From assembly GCF_000250675.2 (NCBI RefSeq), contig NC_018681.1, positions 2,914,001-2,978,000 on the forward strand: a stretch of 64,000 bases of DNA, read 5' to 3'. Under the pieces are notes generated by a model. The model did not search any database and was not told the origin of the DNA. It saw only the letters and a list, made by a program, of their open reading frames with translations. Shown in pieces: positions 54,214-62,255 of this stretch. Numbering within the stretch: the first letter of the stretch is position 1; each line of letters starts with the position of its first letter. Both the position numbers and the translations under genes were made by a program. This stretch comes from Nocardia brasiliensis ATCC 700358. GTDB taxonomy: Bacteria > Actinomycetota > Actinomycetes > Mycobacteriales > Mycobacteriaceae.

Positions 54214-55170
54214 ATGCTGCAGTACGTGTTCCATCGGCTATGGCAGTCCGCCGTCACGCTGGTGCTCGCCTCGATGGTGGTCTTCGCCGGCGTGCGGGCG
54301 CTGCCCGGCGATCCGGCCACCACGATGGCGGGCGAGGACGCGAATCCGGAGGCCATCGCCGCGGTTCGCGCCGATCTCGGCTTGGACAAGTCGGTGTTCG
54401 CGCAATACATCGAGTTCGTGAAGCATTCGGCCACCGGTGATTTCGGGCGTTCGATCCGCACCGGCACCCCCGTACGCGACATGATCGGCACCACCCTGCC
54501 GGTGACCTTCCAGCTGGCCGTCTACGCCATGCTCATCGCGGTGCTGGCCGGCGTGATCGGCGGCGTGATCGCCGCGGTGTACCGCGGCCGCTGGCCGGAG
54601 TGGGCCGCCAACGGCTTCTCCCTGGTCGCCCTGTCGGTGCCCACCTTCTGGGTCGGCATCCTCGCCGTGCTGTACCTCTCGGTGCAGCTGAACTGGTTCC
54701 CGGCCTCGGGATATGTGTCCCCGCTGGAACATCCGCTGCGGGGCATCTACTTCCTGACCCTGCCCGCGCTGATCCTGGGTCTCGCGCACGCGGCGGTGGT
54801 GCAGCGCCAGACCCGCTCGTCCATGGTGGAGACGCTCACCGCCGACTTCGTGCGCACGGCGCGGGCCAAGGGCCTGGGCCGCGGCGCGGTGATCTTCCGC
54901 TTCGGCCTGCGCAACAGCCTGATCGTGGTGACCACCATCGTCGGCTTGCAGCTCGGCGGGCTCATCGCGGGCGCGGTGGTCACCGAACGCATCTTCAGCC
55001 TGCCCGGCATGGGCAAGCTCACCCTCGACTCGGTGTTCACCCGCGACTATCCGGTGATCCAGGCGGTCGTGCTGGTCATCGCCGCCGCCTACATCGTGAT
55101 CAATCTGCTGGTCGACGTGCTGTACACGGTGATCGACCCCCGCGTTCGAGTGTCCGGGAGGGCGCAATGA
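54214..55170 (+). CDS. ABC importer permease 1 (DppB/OppB-like)
   Basis: 318 residues, six membrane segments. The N-terminal MLQYVFHRLWQSAVTLVLAS and VFAGVRALPGDPATTMAGED are typical of DppB/OppB. The EAA loop (ADFVRTARAKGLGRGAVIFR) that contacts the ATPase is intact. Forms a heterodimeric channel with the next gene product, whose ATG overlaps this stop codon by 4 nt. Confidence 0.95.
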   Translation: MLQYVFHRLWQSAVTLVLASMVVFAGVRALPGDPATTMAGEDANPEAIAAVRADLGLDKSVFAQYIEFVKHSATGDFGRSIRTGTPVRDMIGTTLPVTFQLAVYAMLIAVLAGVIGGVIAAVYRGRWPEWAANGFSLVALSVPTFWVGILAVLYLSVQLNWFPASGYVSPLEHPLRGIYFLTLPALILGLAHAAVVQRQTRSSMVETLTADFVRTARAKGLGRGAVIFRFGLRNSLIVVTTIVGLQLGGLIAGAVVTERIFSLPGMGKLTLDSVFTRDYPVIQAVVLVIAAAYIVINLLVDVLYTVIDPRVRVSGRAQ

Positions 55171-56078
55171 CAGTCACCGAACCCCGCCCCACCGTCACCG
55201 ACACCGGGCCCGCGCCCGCCGTGGCGACACCGCCGCTGACCGCGGTGCGCGGGCGCGTGCTGCGCCAGCTGTGGGGCAACCCGCTCGGCATGGTCGGCGC
55301 GGTGCTGCTGCTGATCGTGATCTTCGTCGGGGTGTTCGCGCCGCTGCTCGCCCCGTACTCGCCCGCCGAGGTGCACTTCTCGACCCCGTTCCAGCAGCCC
55401 GGCACCGTCGGATTCGCCTTGGGCACCGACGATCTCGGCCGCGACATCCTGTCCCGCGTGCTCTACGGCACCCGCGCCTCGCTCGAGGTCGGCGTGCTCT
55501 CGGTGCTGTGCGCGGTGATCATCGGCGTGCCGTTCGGCCTGCTCGCCGGGTACTGGCGCGGGTTCGACATGGTGCTGTCGCGGGTCTCCGACGTGCTGCT
55601 CGCGTTCCCGTTCGTCATCCTGGCGGTGGGGCTCACCGCCATCAACGGCGGCGGACTCACCGACGCGGCGATCGCGCTCGGCATCGCGCAGGTGCCGGTG
55701 ATGATGCGGGTGGTGCGCGCGGAGACGTTGCGGCTCAAGGAAACCGACTTCGTGCTCGCCGCCCAGGCCATGCACGTCGGGCCGCTGCGCATCCTCGGCC
55801 AGCACATCCTGCCCAACTCGCTGGCCCCGATCATCGTGCAGGCCACGGTGATCATGCCGACCGCGGTGCTCGGCGAGGCGATCCTGTCGTTCCTCGGGCT
55901 CGGCATCAAACCGCCCGCGCCCAGCCTGGGCATCATGCTGTCGGACGCGCAGCAGTACCTGCTCCGCACGCCGTGGCCCGGCATCTTCCCCGGTGTGGCA
56001 CTGGCGATCATCTGCTTGGGATTCAACCTCTTCGGCGACGCCCTGCGGGACGCGCTCGACCCGAAGACAAGGCGCTGA
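55167..56078 (+). CDS. ABC importer permease 2 (DppC/OppC-like)
   Basis: 303 residues from ATG 55167, overlapping the previous gene by ATGA; GGGAGGG lies about 5 nt upstream. The N-terminal ~30 residues are Pro/Thr-rich cytoplasmic sequence, then GNPLGMVGAVLLLIVIFVGV (TM1), the DppC hallmark GTDDLGRDILSRVLYGTRAS, and EAA loop LKETDFVLAAQAMHVGPLRI. The C-terminal segment PGVALAIICLGFNLFGDALR is characteristic. Partner of DppB-like permease 1. Confidence 0.95.
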   Translation: MTVTEPRPTVTDTGPAPAVATPPLTAVRGRVLRQLWGNPLGMVGAVLLLIVIFVGVFAPLLAPYSPAEVHFSTPFQQPGTVGFALGTDDLGRDILSRVLYGTRASLEVGVLSVLCAVIIGVPFGLLAGYWRGFDMVLSRVSDVLLAFPFVILAVGLTAINGGGLTDAAIALGIAQVPVMMRVVRAETLRLKETDFVLAAQAMHVGPLRILGQHILPNSLAPIIVQATVIMPTAVLGEAILSFLGLGIKPPAPSLGIMLSDAQQYLLRTPWPGIFPGVALAIICLGFNLFGDALRDALDPKTRR

Positions 56079-56091
56079 GGGAAAAACGACT

Positions 56092-59000
56092 ATGACACAA
56101 CCACTACTCGAGGTCAGTGCGTTGCGCGTGGCCTTCGGGGACACGACCGCCGTGCACGGCGCGGATCTGGTCATCCAGCCAGGCGAGCGGGTCGCCGTGG
56201 TCGGCGCGTCCGGCTCGGGGAAATCGACACTGGCACACGCGATCATGGGTCTGCTGCCCGGCGCGGGCCGGGTCACCGGCGGCACCCTGCGGTGGCGCGG
56301 CGAGGACATCACGCACGCGGACGAGAAGCGACTACGCAAGCTGCGCGGCCGCGAGATCGGACTCGTCCCGCAGGACCCTATGTCGAACCTGAACCCGGTG
56401 TCGCGGGTCGGTCGCCAGGTATCGGAAACCCTGCTGGCACACCGGCTCTGCTCGCGTCGCGAGGCGAAGGGGCGGGCCATCGAACTGCTCGGCCAGGCCG
56501 GGCTGCCCGAACCCGCGCGCCGCGCCCGGCAGTACCCGCACGAGTTCTCCGGCGGTATGCGCCAGCGCGCGCTGATCGCGATCGGCCTGGCTTGCCGGCC
56601 GGACCTGCTCATTGCCGACGAGCCGACCTCGGCCCTGGACGTCACCGTGCAGCGGCAGATCCTGGACCACCTGGAGAAGCTGACCCAGGAACTCGGTACC
56701 GCGTTGCTACTGGTGACCCACGACCTCGGGCTGGCTGCCGAGCGGGCCGACCGGGTCATCGTGATGTCGGACGGGCGGATCGTCGAGACCGGACCGGCCC
56801 GGCAGGTGCTGACCGAACCGCAGGAGGAGTACACGCAGCGATTGGTCGCGGCCGCGCCCGCGCTGATCGGACCGCGGCGCGATGAGGGCGTCGCAGTCGG
56901 CAGCGTGGACACCGACGAGACGGCCGGCGATACGGCGTCCGCGCTCGCCGACGGGGAGACCGCCTCGCGCAACGGTGTCGCCCCAACCGGCAAGTCCGCC
57001 AAGACTTCTCCGATCCTGGAGGTCTCGCACATCAGCAAGGAGTACCGGATCCGCGGGCGCGGCGGGGTGCTCAAGGCGGTGGACGACGTATCGTTCACGA
57101 TCGAGCGCGGGCGCACCACGGCGATCGTCGGCGAATCGGGATCGGGCAAGACCACGACCGCGCGGATGGTGCTCGGCCTGGTGCCGGTGACCGCGGGCAC
57201 CGTGCGGTTGGACGGCGCCGAACTCGGTGGGCTGCGCGGCGCGCAACTGCGTGCGGCGCGGCGTGCGATGCAGCCGGTGTTCCAGGATCCGTACGCCTCG
57301 CTGGATCCGATGTGGACCGTGGAGAAGCTGATCACCGAGCCGCTGCGGGCCTTCGGGGTCGGCGATCGCGCGTCCCGGCGGGCGCGGGTCGCCGAGCTGC
57401 TCGAGCAAGTCGCACTGCCCGTGGCGGTCGCGCACCGCTATCCGAACGAGCTGTCCGGCGGGCAGCGCCAGCGCGTGGCCATCGCCCGCGCGCTGGCCGT
57501 CGGATCGCCGCTGGTGGTCTGCGACGAAGCCGTGTCCGCGCTGGACGTGCTCGTGCAGGACCAGATCCTGACCCTGCTCTCCTCGCTGCAACAGCAGCTA
57601 GGCGTCAGCTACCTGTTCATTTCGCACGACCTCGCGGTCGTGCGGGCCGTCGCGCACGACGTCCTCGTCATGCGCAACGGCAAGGTCGTCGAACAGGGCC
57701 CGGTCGAGAAGGTCCTCTCCACCCCGTCCGACCTCTACACCCGCCAGCTCCTCGACGCGATCCCCGGCGTCAGCCTGGTCGACGACATCGACCTCGGCGA
57801 GCTTCCCTCCCTCGAGGAGGCGGCGGCCGCAGTCGTCTCCGAAGAGGAGGCTGACGTTGCCGCGTTCTCGGCGGAAGAGGCTGTCGCCGAAGCGGATTCG
57901 GCACAGGGTACGGCCGCGGTCGTCCCGGCGGAGAGTGACGCCGAGTCGGATTCGGTCGCGGTGGTGCCGGACGAGGATGCTGCCCCAGCGGACGAGCCCG
58001 CCGCCGAGGTGAAGCCCACCGAGGCATCGACCGCCGTGACCGAAAAGGTCGTCCCCGAGGTCGACTCGGCCAAAGCCGCCGCCCTCGCCAAACTCGAAGA
58101 AGCCTTCGCCGAAGACGTCCCGGCCGACGGTGCCGCCGCAGAGCCGGAAGCGCCTGCCACCGACCACGTGTCGGCGAACGGCACCGCCGGACCTGACGCC
58201 GCAGTGGTTGCGACGCCCACGATTGGGGTGGAAAACGGTGCGGCTTCGGCCGAGTCCGGTTCGACCGCCGTCGCGGCTGGGTCCGCCAAAGAGGTTGCGG
58301 CGGAAAATGGTTCGGCTACCGTGGTCGAGTCCGACGAGGCGGACACGGCTGCCGAGCCAGCGCAGGCCCCTGCTGCTGCTGACCTTCCCGCTGAGAGCGT
58401 CGCTGTTGAGGGCGAAGCGTCGGGCGTGGGTCGCACCGAGCCGGAGGTTGCTGCGGCGGAGAACGGGGTCGGCCGCGCTGAGACCGGCACCGCCACCGAT
58501 GCGGCTGAAGCTGCTGTCGCCGAGTCGGTTTCGGTGACGTCCACCGAAAAAGCCGCCGGGCACAACGCGGTGGATGCTGCGGAGGCGGTCGCGCCTGCCG
58601 AGTCCGGTGCGGAGACGGTTTCGGCGTCGGCAGTTGGTACCGACCCGCACGTCGCGGCAGAACCTGTCGCGGTGAATGGTGACGCGGCGACTGAGCCCGG
58701 CGCGGCGGTAGTCGAGGAGACCACTGCCGAGGCTGCTGCGGATGAAAAGTCCACGAGCGCCGATCCTTCCGGTACTCCTGAGGCCGTGGCCGGTGGTGCG
58801 GCTGTGGTCGAGGAATCGTCCACGGAAGCCGAGGGCGCTGAAAAGGCCACGGGGGCGGATGTTTCCGGTGCTCCCGAGGTAGCGGCCCTGGCCGGCGGTG
58901 CGGCTGCGGCAGCCGGTGGTGCGGCTGCGAAGAAGGCTGCGGGTGGGCGTGCCCCACGCAAGGCCGCGGCGGCGAAGAAGACCACGGCGACGGGGACTGC

Positions 59001-59538
59001 GCGAAAGGCGGCCCCGGCCAAGAAGACTGCCGTGGCAAAGAAGACGGCGGCGAAGAAAGCGACCGCGACAGGTGCTGCCGCATCAGCGGGCGCGACCGGC
59101 GCTGCCGCGGCACCCACCGCGCCCGAATCCGCGGGAGCCGCAGCAGCGACGACATCTGCGGCAGCGGCCGAACCGTCGGCAGCGTCCGAATCGGCGGCAA
59201 CCACGTCGGCGGCGGCAACCAAGTCGACTGGCGCAGCGAAGTCGACCGGTGCGGCGAAGAAGACAGCCGCAGCGAAGAAGACCACTGCGGCAAAGAAGTC
59301 CACGGCGACGGGTGCGGCCAAGACGACCGCTGCCACCAAATCTGCCGGTGCGACCAAGTCCGCCGGCGCAACCAAATCGGCTGGTGCAGCTAAGAAGACC
59401 GCGGCCGCAAAAAAGACTCCCGCAGCAAAGAAGACCCCCGCGAAAAAGGCCGCAGCACCCGCAGCCGAAAAGCCGGCTTCCCCCGGCGACCCTAAGGAGG
59501 CTGCCTCCCCAGGCAGCGGGTCACCCACGGAAGCCTGA
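56092..59538 (+). CDS. Fused double-ATPase of the peptide importer (DppD-DppF-like) with a very long Ala/Glu- then Lys/Ala-rich tail
   Basis: 1148 residues from ATG 56092. NBD1: Walker A GASGSGKST (38-46), signature EFSGGMRQRALIAIGLA, Walker B LLIADEPTSALD. NBD2: Walker A GESGSGKTT near 347-355, signature NELSGGQRQRVAIARALA, Walker B VVCDEAVSALD, where alanine replaces the usual proline (DEA for DEP). Both domains energise the permeases. Normal proteins of this type end near residue 560; here ~580 more residues follow. Residues ~565-940 are Ala/Glu/Val-rich and acidic; residues ~943-1148 are Lys/Ala-rich with AAAKKT and TKSAGA repeats like histone H1 or the tail of mycobacterial HupB. The reading frame is uninterrupted, so this is not a sequencing frameshift. 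Possible roles: DNA or polyphosphate binding, or a scaffold. Confidence 0.95.
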   Translation: MTQPLLEVSALRVAFGDTTAVHGADLVIQPGERVAVVGASGSGKSTLAHAIMGLLPGAGRVTGGTLRWRGEDITHADEKRLRKLRGREIGLVPQDPMSNLNPVSRVGRQVSETLLAHRLCSRREAKGRAIELLGQAGLPEPARRARQYPHEFSGGMRQRALIAIGLACRPDLLIADEPTSALDVTVQRQILDHLEKLTQELGTALLLVTHDLGLAAERADRVIVMSDGRIVETGPARQVLTEPQEEYTQRLVAAAPALIGPRRDEGVAVGSVDTDETAGDTASALADGETASRNGVAPTGKSAKTSPILEVSHISKEYRIRGRGGVLKAVDDVSFTIERGRTTAIVGESGSGKTTTARMVLGLVPVTAGTVRLDGAELGGLRGAQLRAARRAMQPVFQDPYASLDPMWTVEKLITEPLRAFGVGDRASRRARVAELLEQVALPVAVAHRYPNELSGGQRQRVAIARALAVGSPLVVCDEAVSALDVLVQDQILTLLSSLQQQLGVSYLFISHDLAVVRAVAHDVLVMRNGKVVEQGPVEKVLSTPSDLYTRQLLDAIPGVSLVDDIDLGELPSLEEAAAAVVSEEEADVAAFSAEEAVAEADSAQGTAAVVPAESDAESDSVAVVPDEDAAPADEPAAEVKPTEASTAVTEKVVPEVDSAKAAALAKLEEAFAEDVPADGAAAEPEAPATDHVSANGTAGPDAAVVATPTIGVENGAASAESGSTAVAAGSAKEVAAENGSATVVESDEADTAAEPAQAPAAADLPAESVAVEGEASGVGRTEPEVAAAENGVGRAETGTATDAAEAAVAESVSVTSTEKAAGHNAVDAAEAVAPAESGAETVSASAVGTDPHVAAEPVAVNGDAATEPGAAVVEETTAEAAADEKSTSADPSGTPEAVAGGAAVVEESSTEAEGAEKATGADVSGAPEVAALAGGAAAAAGGAAAKKAAGGRAPRKAAAAKKTTATGTARKAAPAKKTAVAKKTAAKKATATGAAASAGATGAAAAPTAPESAGAAAATTSAAAAEPSAASESAATTSAAATKSTGAAKSTGAAKKTAAAKKTTAAKKSTATGAAKTTAATKSAGATKSAGATKSAGAAKKTAAAKKTPAAKKTPAKKAAAPAAEKPASPGDPKEAASPGSGSPTEA

Positions 59539-59544
59539 GGGCCG

Positions 59545-59583
59545 GACCGGCCCGACCCGCCGCACGAGCGGGTCGGACCGGTC
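59545..59583. terminator. Terminator after the importer operon
   Basis: Arms GACCGGCCCGACCCGC (59545-59560) and GCGGGTCGGACCGGTC (59568-59583) pair over 16 positions with one mismatch and a 7-nt loop, starting 6 bp after the ATPase stop codon. Confidence 0.8.
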
Positions 59584-59660
59584 GGGTCGGCTACCGAAAA
59601 CATCCGGGGCCGAGCGTGTTCCCAGCGACGAGCCGTGGGACGGCAAGGGATTACAACAGC

Positions 59661-59838
59661 CGGCCGATCCGGCTCGACCATGGAAAGCTGAGGTCGACTC
59701 CTGCGCGACCGGCTGGCCTGGCCCGGTTGGACCGGTTGGGCCCGGCTCGAGTGGCCGGGTCAGGCTCGACCGGCTGGCTCCGGTTGGACCGGCTCGGTTG
59801 GACCGGCCGATCCGGCTCGACCGGCCGGGGAGCTGGTC
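59661..59838. repeat. Degenerate GC-rich repeats between convergent genes
   Basis: CGGCCGATCCGGCTCGACC occurs at 59661-59679 and again at 59804-59822. Between and after them are short motifs such as CCGGTTGGACCGG and GGCTCGACCGG in several degenerate copies. The 317-bp stretch 59539-59855 holds the terminator and this repeat patch but no gene. Confidence 0.75.
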
Positions 59839-59855
59839 GAGCCGGACAGAAGGAC

Positions 59856-60263
59856 CTATTCGGTGACGATGGCGATCGCGTCGATCTCGACCAGCATTTC
59901 GGCGCGTGGGAGACCGGTGAAGACGGTGGTGCGGCTGGGGAGGACGTCGCCGGTGGTGTTGGCGGTGACGAATTCGCCGTACGCCTCGTTCATCGCGGCG
60001 AAGTCGTCGCGGGTGGTCAGGTAGACGCGCAGCATGACCACGTCATCGAACGTCGCACCGCTCGCGTCGATGATCGCTTTCACGTTCTGCAGGGTCCGGA
60101 TCGTCTGTGCCGCAACGTCGCCGGGGAACAGGTATTCGTTGCTGACCGGGTCCACCGGACCCTGTCCAGAGACCTGCACGAACGGTCCCTTGCGCACGCC
60201 CTGGGAGAAGGTGTGCGCGGGCGCGGGTGCATCGGTGGTGCGGACGGCGATCTTTTCACTCAT
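59856..60263 (-). CDS. RidA/YjgF/YER057c family enamine/imine deaminase
   Basis: 135 residues. RidA proteins hydrolyse reactive enamine/imine intermediates released by PLP enzymes such as serine/threonine dehydratases. Diagnostic stretches: FVQVSGQGPVDPVSNEYLFP, VKAIIDASGATFDDVVMLRV and PSRTTVFTGLPRAEMLVEID, with the key arginine in PSRTTV. Third gene of the kinase-iclR-ridA unit (7 bp after iclR). Its presence fits the divergent D-serine-dehydratase-like gene, whose reaction yields just such intermediates. Confidence 0.93.
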   Translation of the reverse strand: MSEKIAVRTTDAPAPAHTFSQGVRKGPFVQVSGQGPVDPVSNEYLFPGDVAAQTIRTLQNVKAIIDASGATFDDVVMLRVYLTTRDDFAAMNEAYGEFVTANTTGDVLPSRTTVFTGLPRAEMLVEIDAIAIVTE

Positions 60264-60270
60264 GGAACAG

Positions 60271-61041
60271 TTAGCCTTTCGTTGCGGTGGGGGTGCGGCT
60301 GGGTGCCCAGCCGAGTTCGGCGGAGATGGCGTCGGCGGCCGCGCGCACGCGGGGTAGTTCGGCCAACACCTGGTCGTGGTCGAGGAGCATGTCCGGCACT
60401 GACATCGAGACCGCGGCGACGACCGCCCCGGTGCCGTTGCGCACGGGCACGCCGATGCAGTTCACGAAGCTCTCGTGTTCTTCGTGGTCTTCCGCATAGC
60501 CCAGGGCGGCAACCTTTTCCAGTTCGATCAGGTACCGCTCGGGGGTGCGGATGGTGCGTTCGGTGAACGGGTGATAGTCGAGTTTCTCGGCGATCACCCG
60601 CCATTCGGCGCGGGGCAGCGACGAGATGAGCACCTTGCCGACGGCGGTGCAGTGCAGCGGCGCGGGCCTGCCGACCCGGGAGTACATCCGCACGCTCTGG
60701 GTGGCGTCGAGCTTGTCGATGTAGACGACCTCACCGGATTCGTAGGTGGCGAGGTGGATGGTCTGCCTGGTGTCGGCGTTCAACGCGCTCAGATGCGGCC
60801 GAGCCAGGGTGCGCACGTCGCGCTGTTCCAATGTGCGGTTGGCGAGTTCGAACAGCCGCGACCCCAGCATGTAGCGGTGCTGGCTGTCGTGGGTGACGAA
60901 GCGCTGCGCCTCCATCGTCTGGAGTAACCGCAGCACGGTCGACTTGTGCACGCCGAGCTGGGTGGCCAGCTGGTCCAGCGACCGCGAATCCTCGCCGAGC
61001 GCAACCAGAATGGTCAAGGCACGCGACAAACTCTGACTCAT
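60271..61041 (-). CDS. IclR-family transcriptional regulator
   Basis: 256 residues. N-terminal winged HTH (SLDQLATQLGVHKSTVLRLL QTMEAQRF), then the IclR effector domain (VYIDKLDATQSVRMYSRVGR; LHCTAVGKVLISSLPRAEWR; VNCIGVPVRNGTGAVVAAVS). Lies between the kinase and ridA genes, 28 and 7 bp gaps. Its operator is probably one of the dyads at 62191-62220 in the divergent promoter region. Effector is likely a keto-acid or amino-acid-derived compound. Confidence 0.94.
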   Translation of the reverse strand: MSQSLSRALTILVALGEDSRSLDQLATQLGVHKSTVLRLLQTMEAQRFVTHDSQHRYMLGSRLFELANRTLEQRDVRTLARPHLSALNADTRQTIHLATYESGEVVYIDKLDATQSVRMYSRVGRPAPLHCTAVGKVLISSLPRAEWRVIAEKLDYHPFTERTIRTPERYLIELEKVAALGYAEDHEEHESFVNCIGVPVRNGTGAVVAAVSMSVPDMLLDHDQVLAELPRVRAAADAISAELGWAPSRTPTATKG

Positions 61042-61069
61042 GACGGCGTCTCACAGACTCTAGGGTGGT

Positions 61070-62113
61070 TCACAGGACCACATTCTCGATGACGGTCTCG
61101 TTGTAATGCAGTTCGGCCCAACCTTTTTCGTCCAGGCCGGCGAGCCGTTCCAGGACCGAGGGGTGGGGTAGCTCGGCGCCGTCGCCGGTGCCGGTGAGTG
61201 CGGCGGCAGCGCACAGGTGCCCGAAGCGCAGCCGCTGGCCGAGCGGCCTGCCGTGCAGCAGGGCCGCGAGGTAGCCGCCCGCGAACGCGTCGCCCGCGCC
61301 GATCCGCTCGGTGACCTCCAGGCCGAGCGCGGGCACTTCGACGCGTTCGGCCCCCGCGAATCCGGTGACGGTGTGCTCGTCGTTCTTGACGATGAGCTGC
61401 GCGGGTTCCGGGAACTGGGCCCGCAGTGCGTCGGGATCGCCGGTGCCGAAGACGGCGGCGGCCTCGTCGGCGCCGAGGAACACCACGTCGCTGCCGCGGA
61501 CGTGTCGCGCGAGCACCTCCGCGGCCAGATCGAGTCGCTGTGCCCACAGCGCGGGACGGAAGTTGAGATCGAAGCTCACCAGCCGGCCGTTGCGGGGGAG
61601 GGCGAGCAAAGCCTCGGTGAGCTCGGTCGTCGAATCGGACAGTGCCGTGGTGATCCCGGTGAAGTGCACCAGGTCGCAGTGGGCGAGCAAGCGGGCCGCG
61701 GCGGTCGCGCCGAGGTCGGCGGGCGACATCGCGCTGGCCGCGGAGCCGGTGCGGTAGTACAGCATGCGGCTGGCGCGTTCGGCGAGGTCGGTCGCCTTGC
61801 CGGAACCACTGCCGCGCTCTTTGACGTACACCGCGGTCGGCCGGGTCGGATCGGTGACGACCGCCGACACGTCGACGCCGCGCGCCGCGAGGTGGGCGAT
61901 CAGGTATCGGCCGAAGCCGTCGCTGCCGATCCGCGACAGCCAGGCGGTGTCGACCCCCAGTTGCGGCAGCACGGTGGCCACGTTCGCTTCGGCGCCGCCC
62001 GCGGTCCGCTCGAAGGTGTCCGACTCTTCCAGCGGACCCGGCTGTGCCACCAGCACGGCGAGTCCCTCGCCGACGGTCACCGCTCGTGGGCGGGTCGACG
62101 TAGGCCACGTCAC
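61070..62113 (-). CDS. PfkB-family sugar/keto-sugar kinase (2-keto-3-deoxygluconate kinase-like)
   Basis: 347 residues from GTG 62113, with AAGGAG 6 nt upstream. Ribokinase-fold motifs: the N-terminal glycine pair in FERTAGGAEANVATVLPQLG and the C-terminal catalytic/anion-hole motif ERIGAGDAFAGGYLAALLHG with its base aspartate. VKNDEHTVTGF precedes it. The substrate is inferred as a KDG-type keto acid sugar or an amino-acid-derived compound; neighbours (RidA, IclR, D-amino-acid enzymes) make a role in amino-sugar or D-amino-acid breakdown likely. First gene of the minus-strand unit. Confidence 0.91.
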   Translation of the reverse strand: MTWPTSTRPRAVTVGEGLAVLVAQPGPLEESDTFERTAGGAEANVATVLPQLGVDTAWLSRIGSDGFGRYLIAHLAARGVDVSAVVTDPTRPTAVYVKERGSGSGKATDLAERASRMLYYRTGSAASAMSPADLGATAAARLLAHCDLVHFTGITTALSDSTTELTEALLALPRNGRLVSFDLNFRPALWAQRLDLAAEVLARHVRGSDVVFLGADEAAAVFGTGDPDALRAQFPEPAQLIVKNDEHTVTGFAGAERVEVPALGLEVTERIGAGDAFAGGYLAALLHGRPLGQRLRFGHLCAAAALTGTGDGAELPHPSVLERLAGLDEKGWAELHYNETVIENVVL

Positions 62114-62190
62114 ACCGATCTCCTTCCTGTGCTTGCGGCCAGAGGCCATCCCGTGCAGAATAACCACACGAAACACGATACGCAACAAGC

Positions 62191-62220
62191 ATTGCAGAAT
62201 ATGCAATAGCGAGAAGCTAT
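62191..62220. promoter_or_regulatory. Overlapping dyads in the divergent promoter region (candidate IclR operator)
   Basis: ATTGCA-GAATA-TGCAAT (62191-62207) and ATAGC-GAGAA-GCTAT (62206-62220) overlap by two bases. TGCAGAAT occurs at 62154-62161 and again at 62194-62201. The 142-bp region separates the kinase-iclR-ridA unit from the dehydratase-deacylase unit and is AT-richer than its surroundings. Confidence 0.6.
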
Positions 62221-62255
62221 GTAGATTGATGCGGGAATTCGCGGGAAGGAACGCC

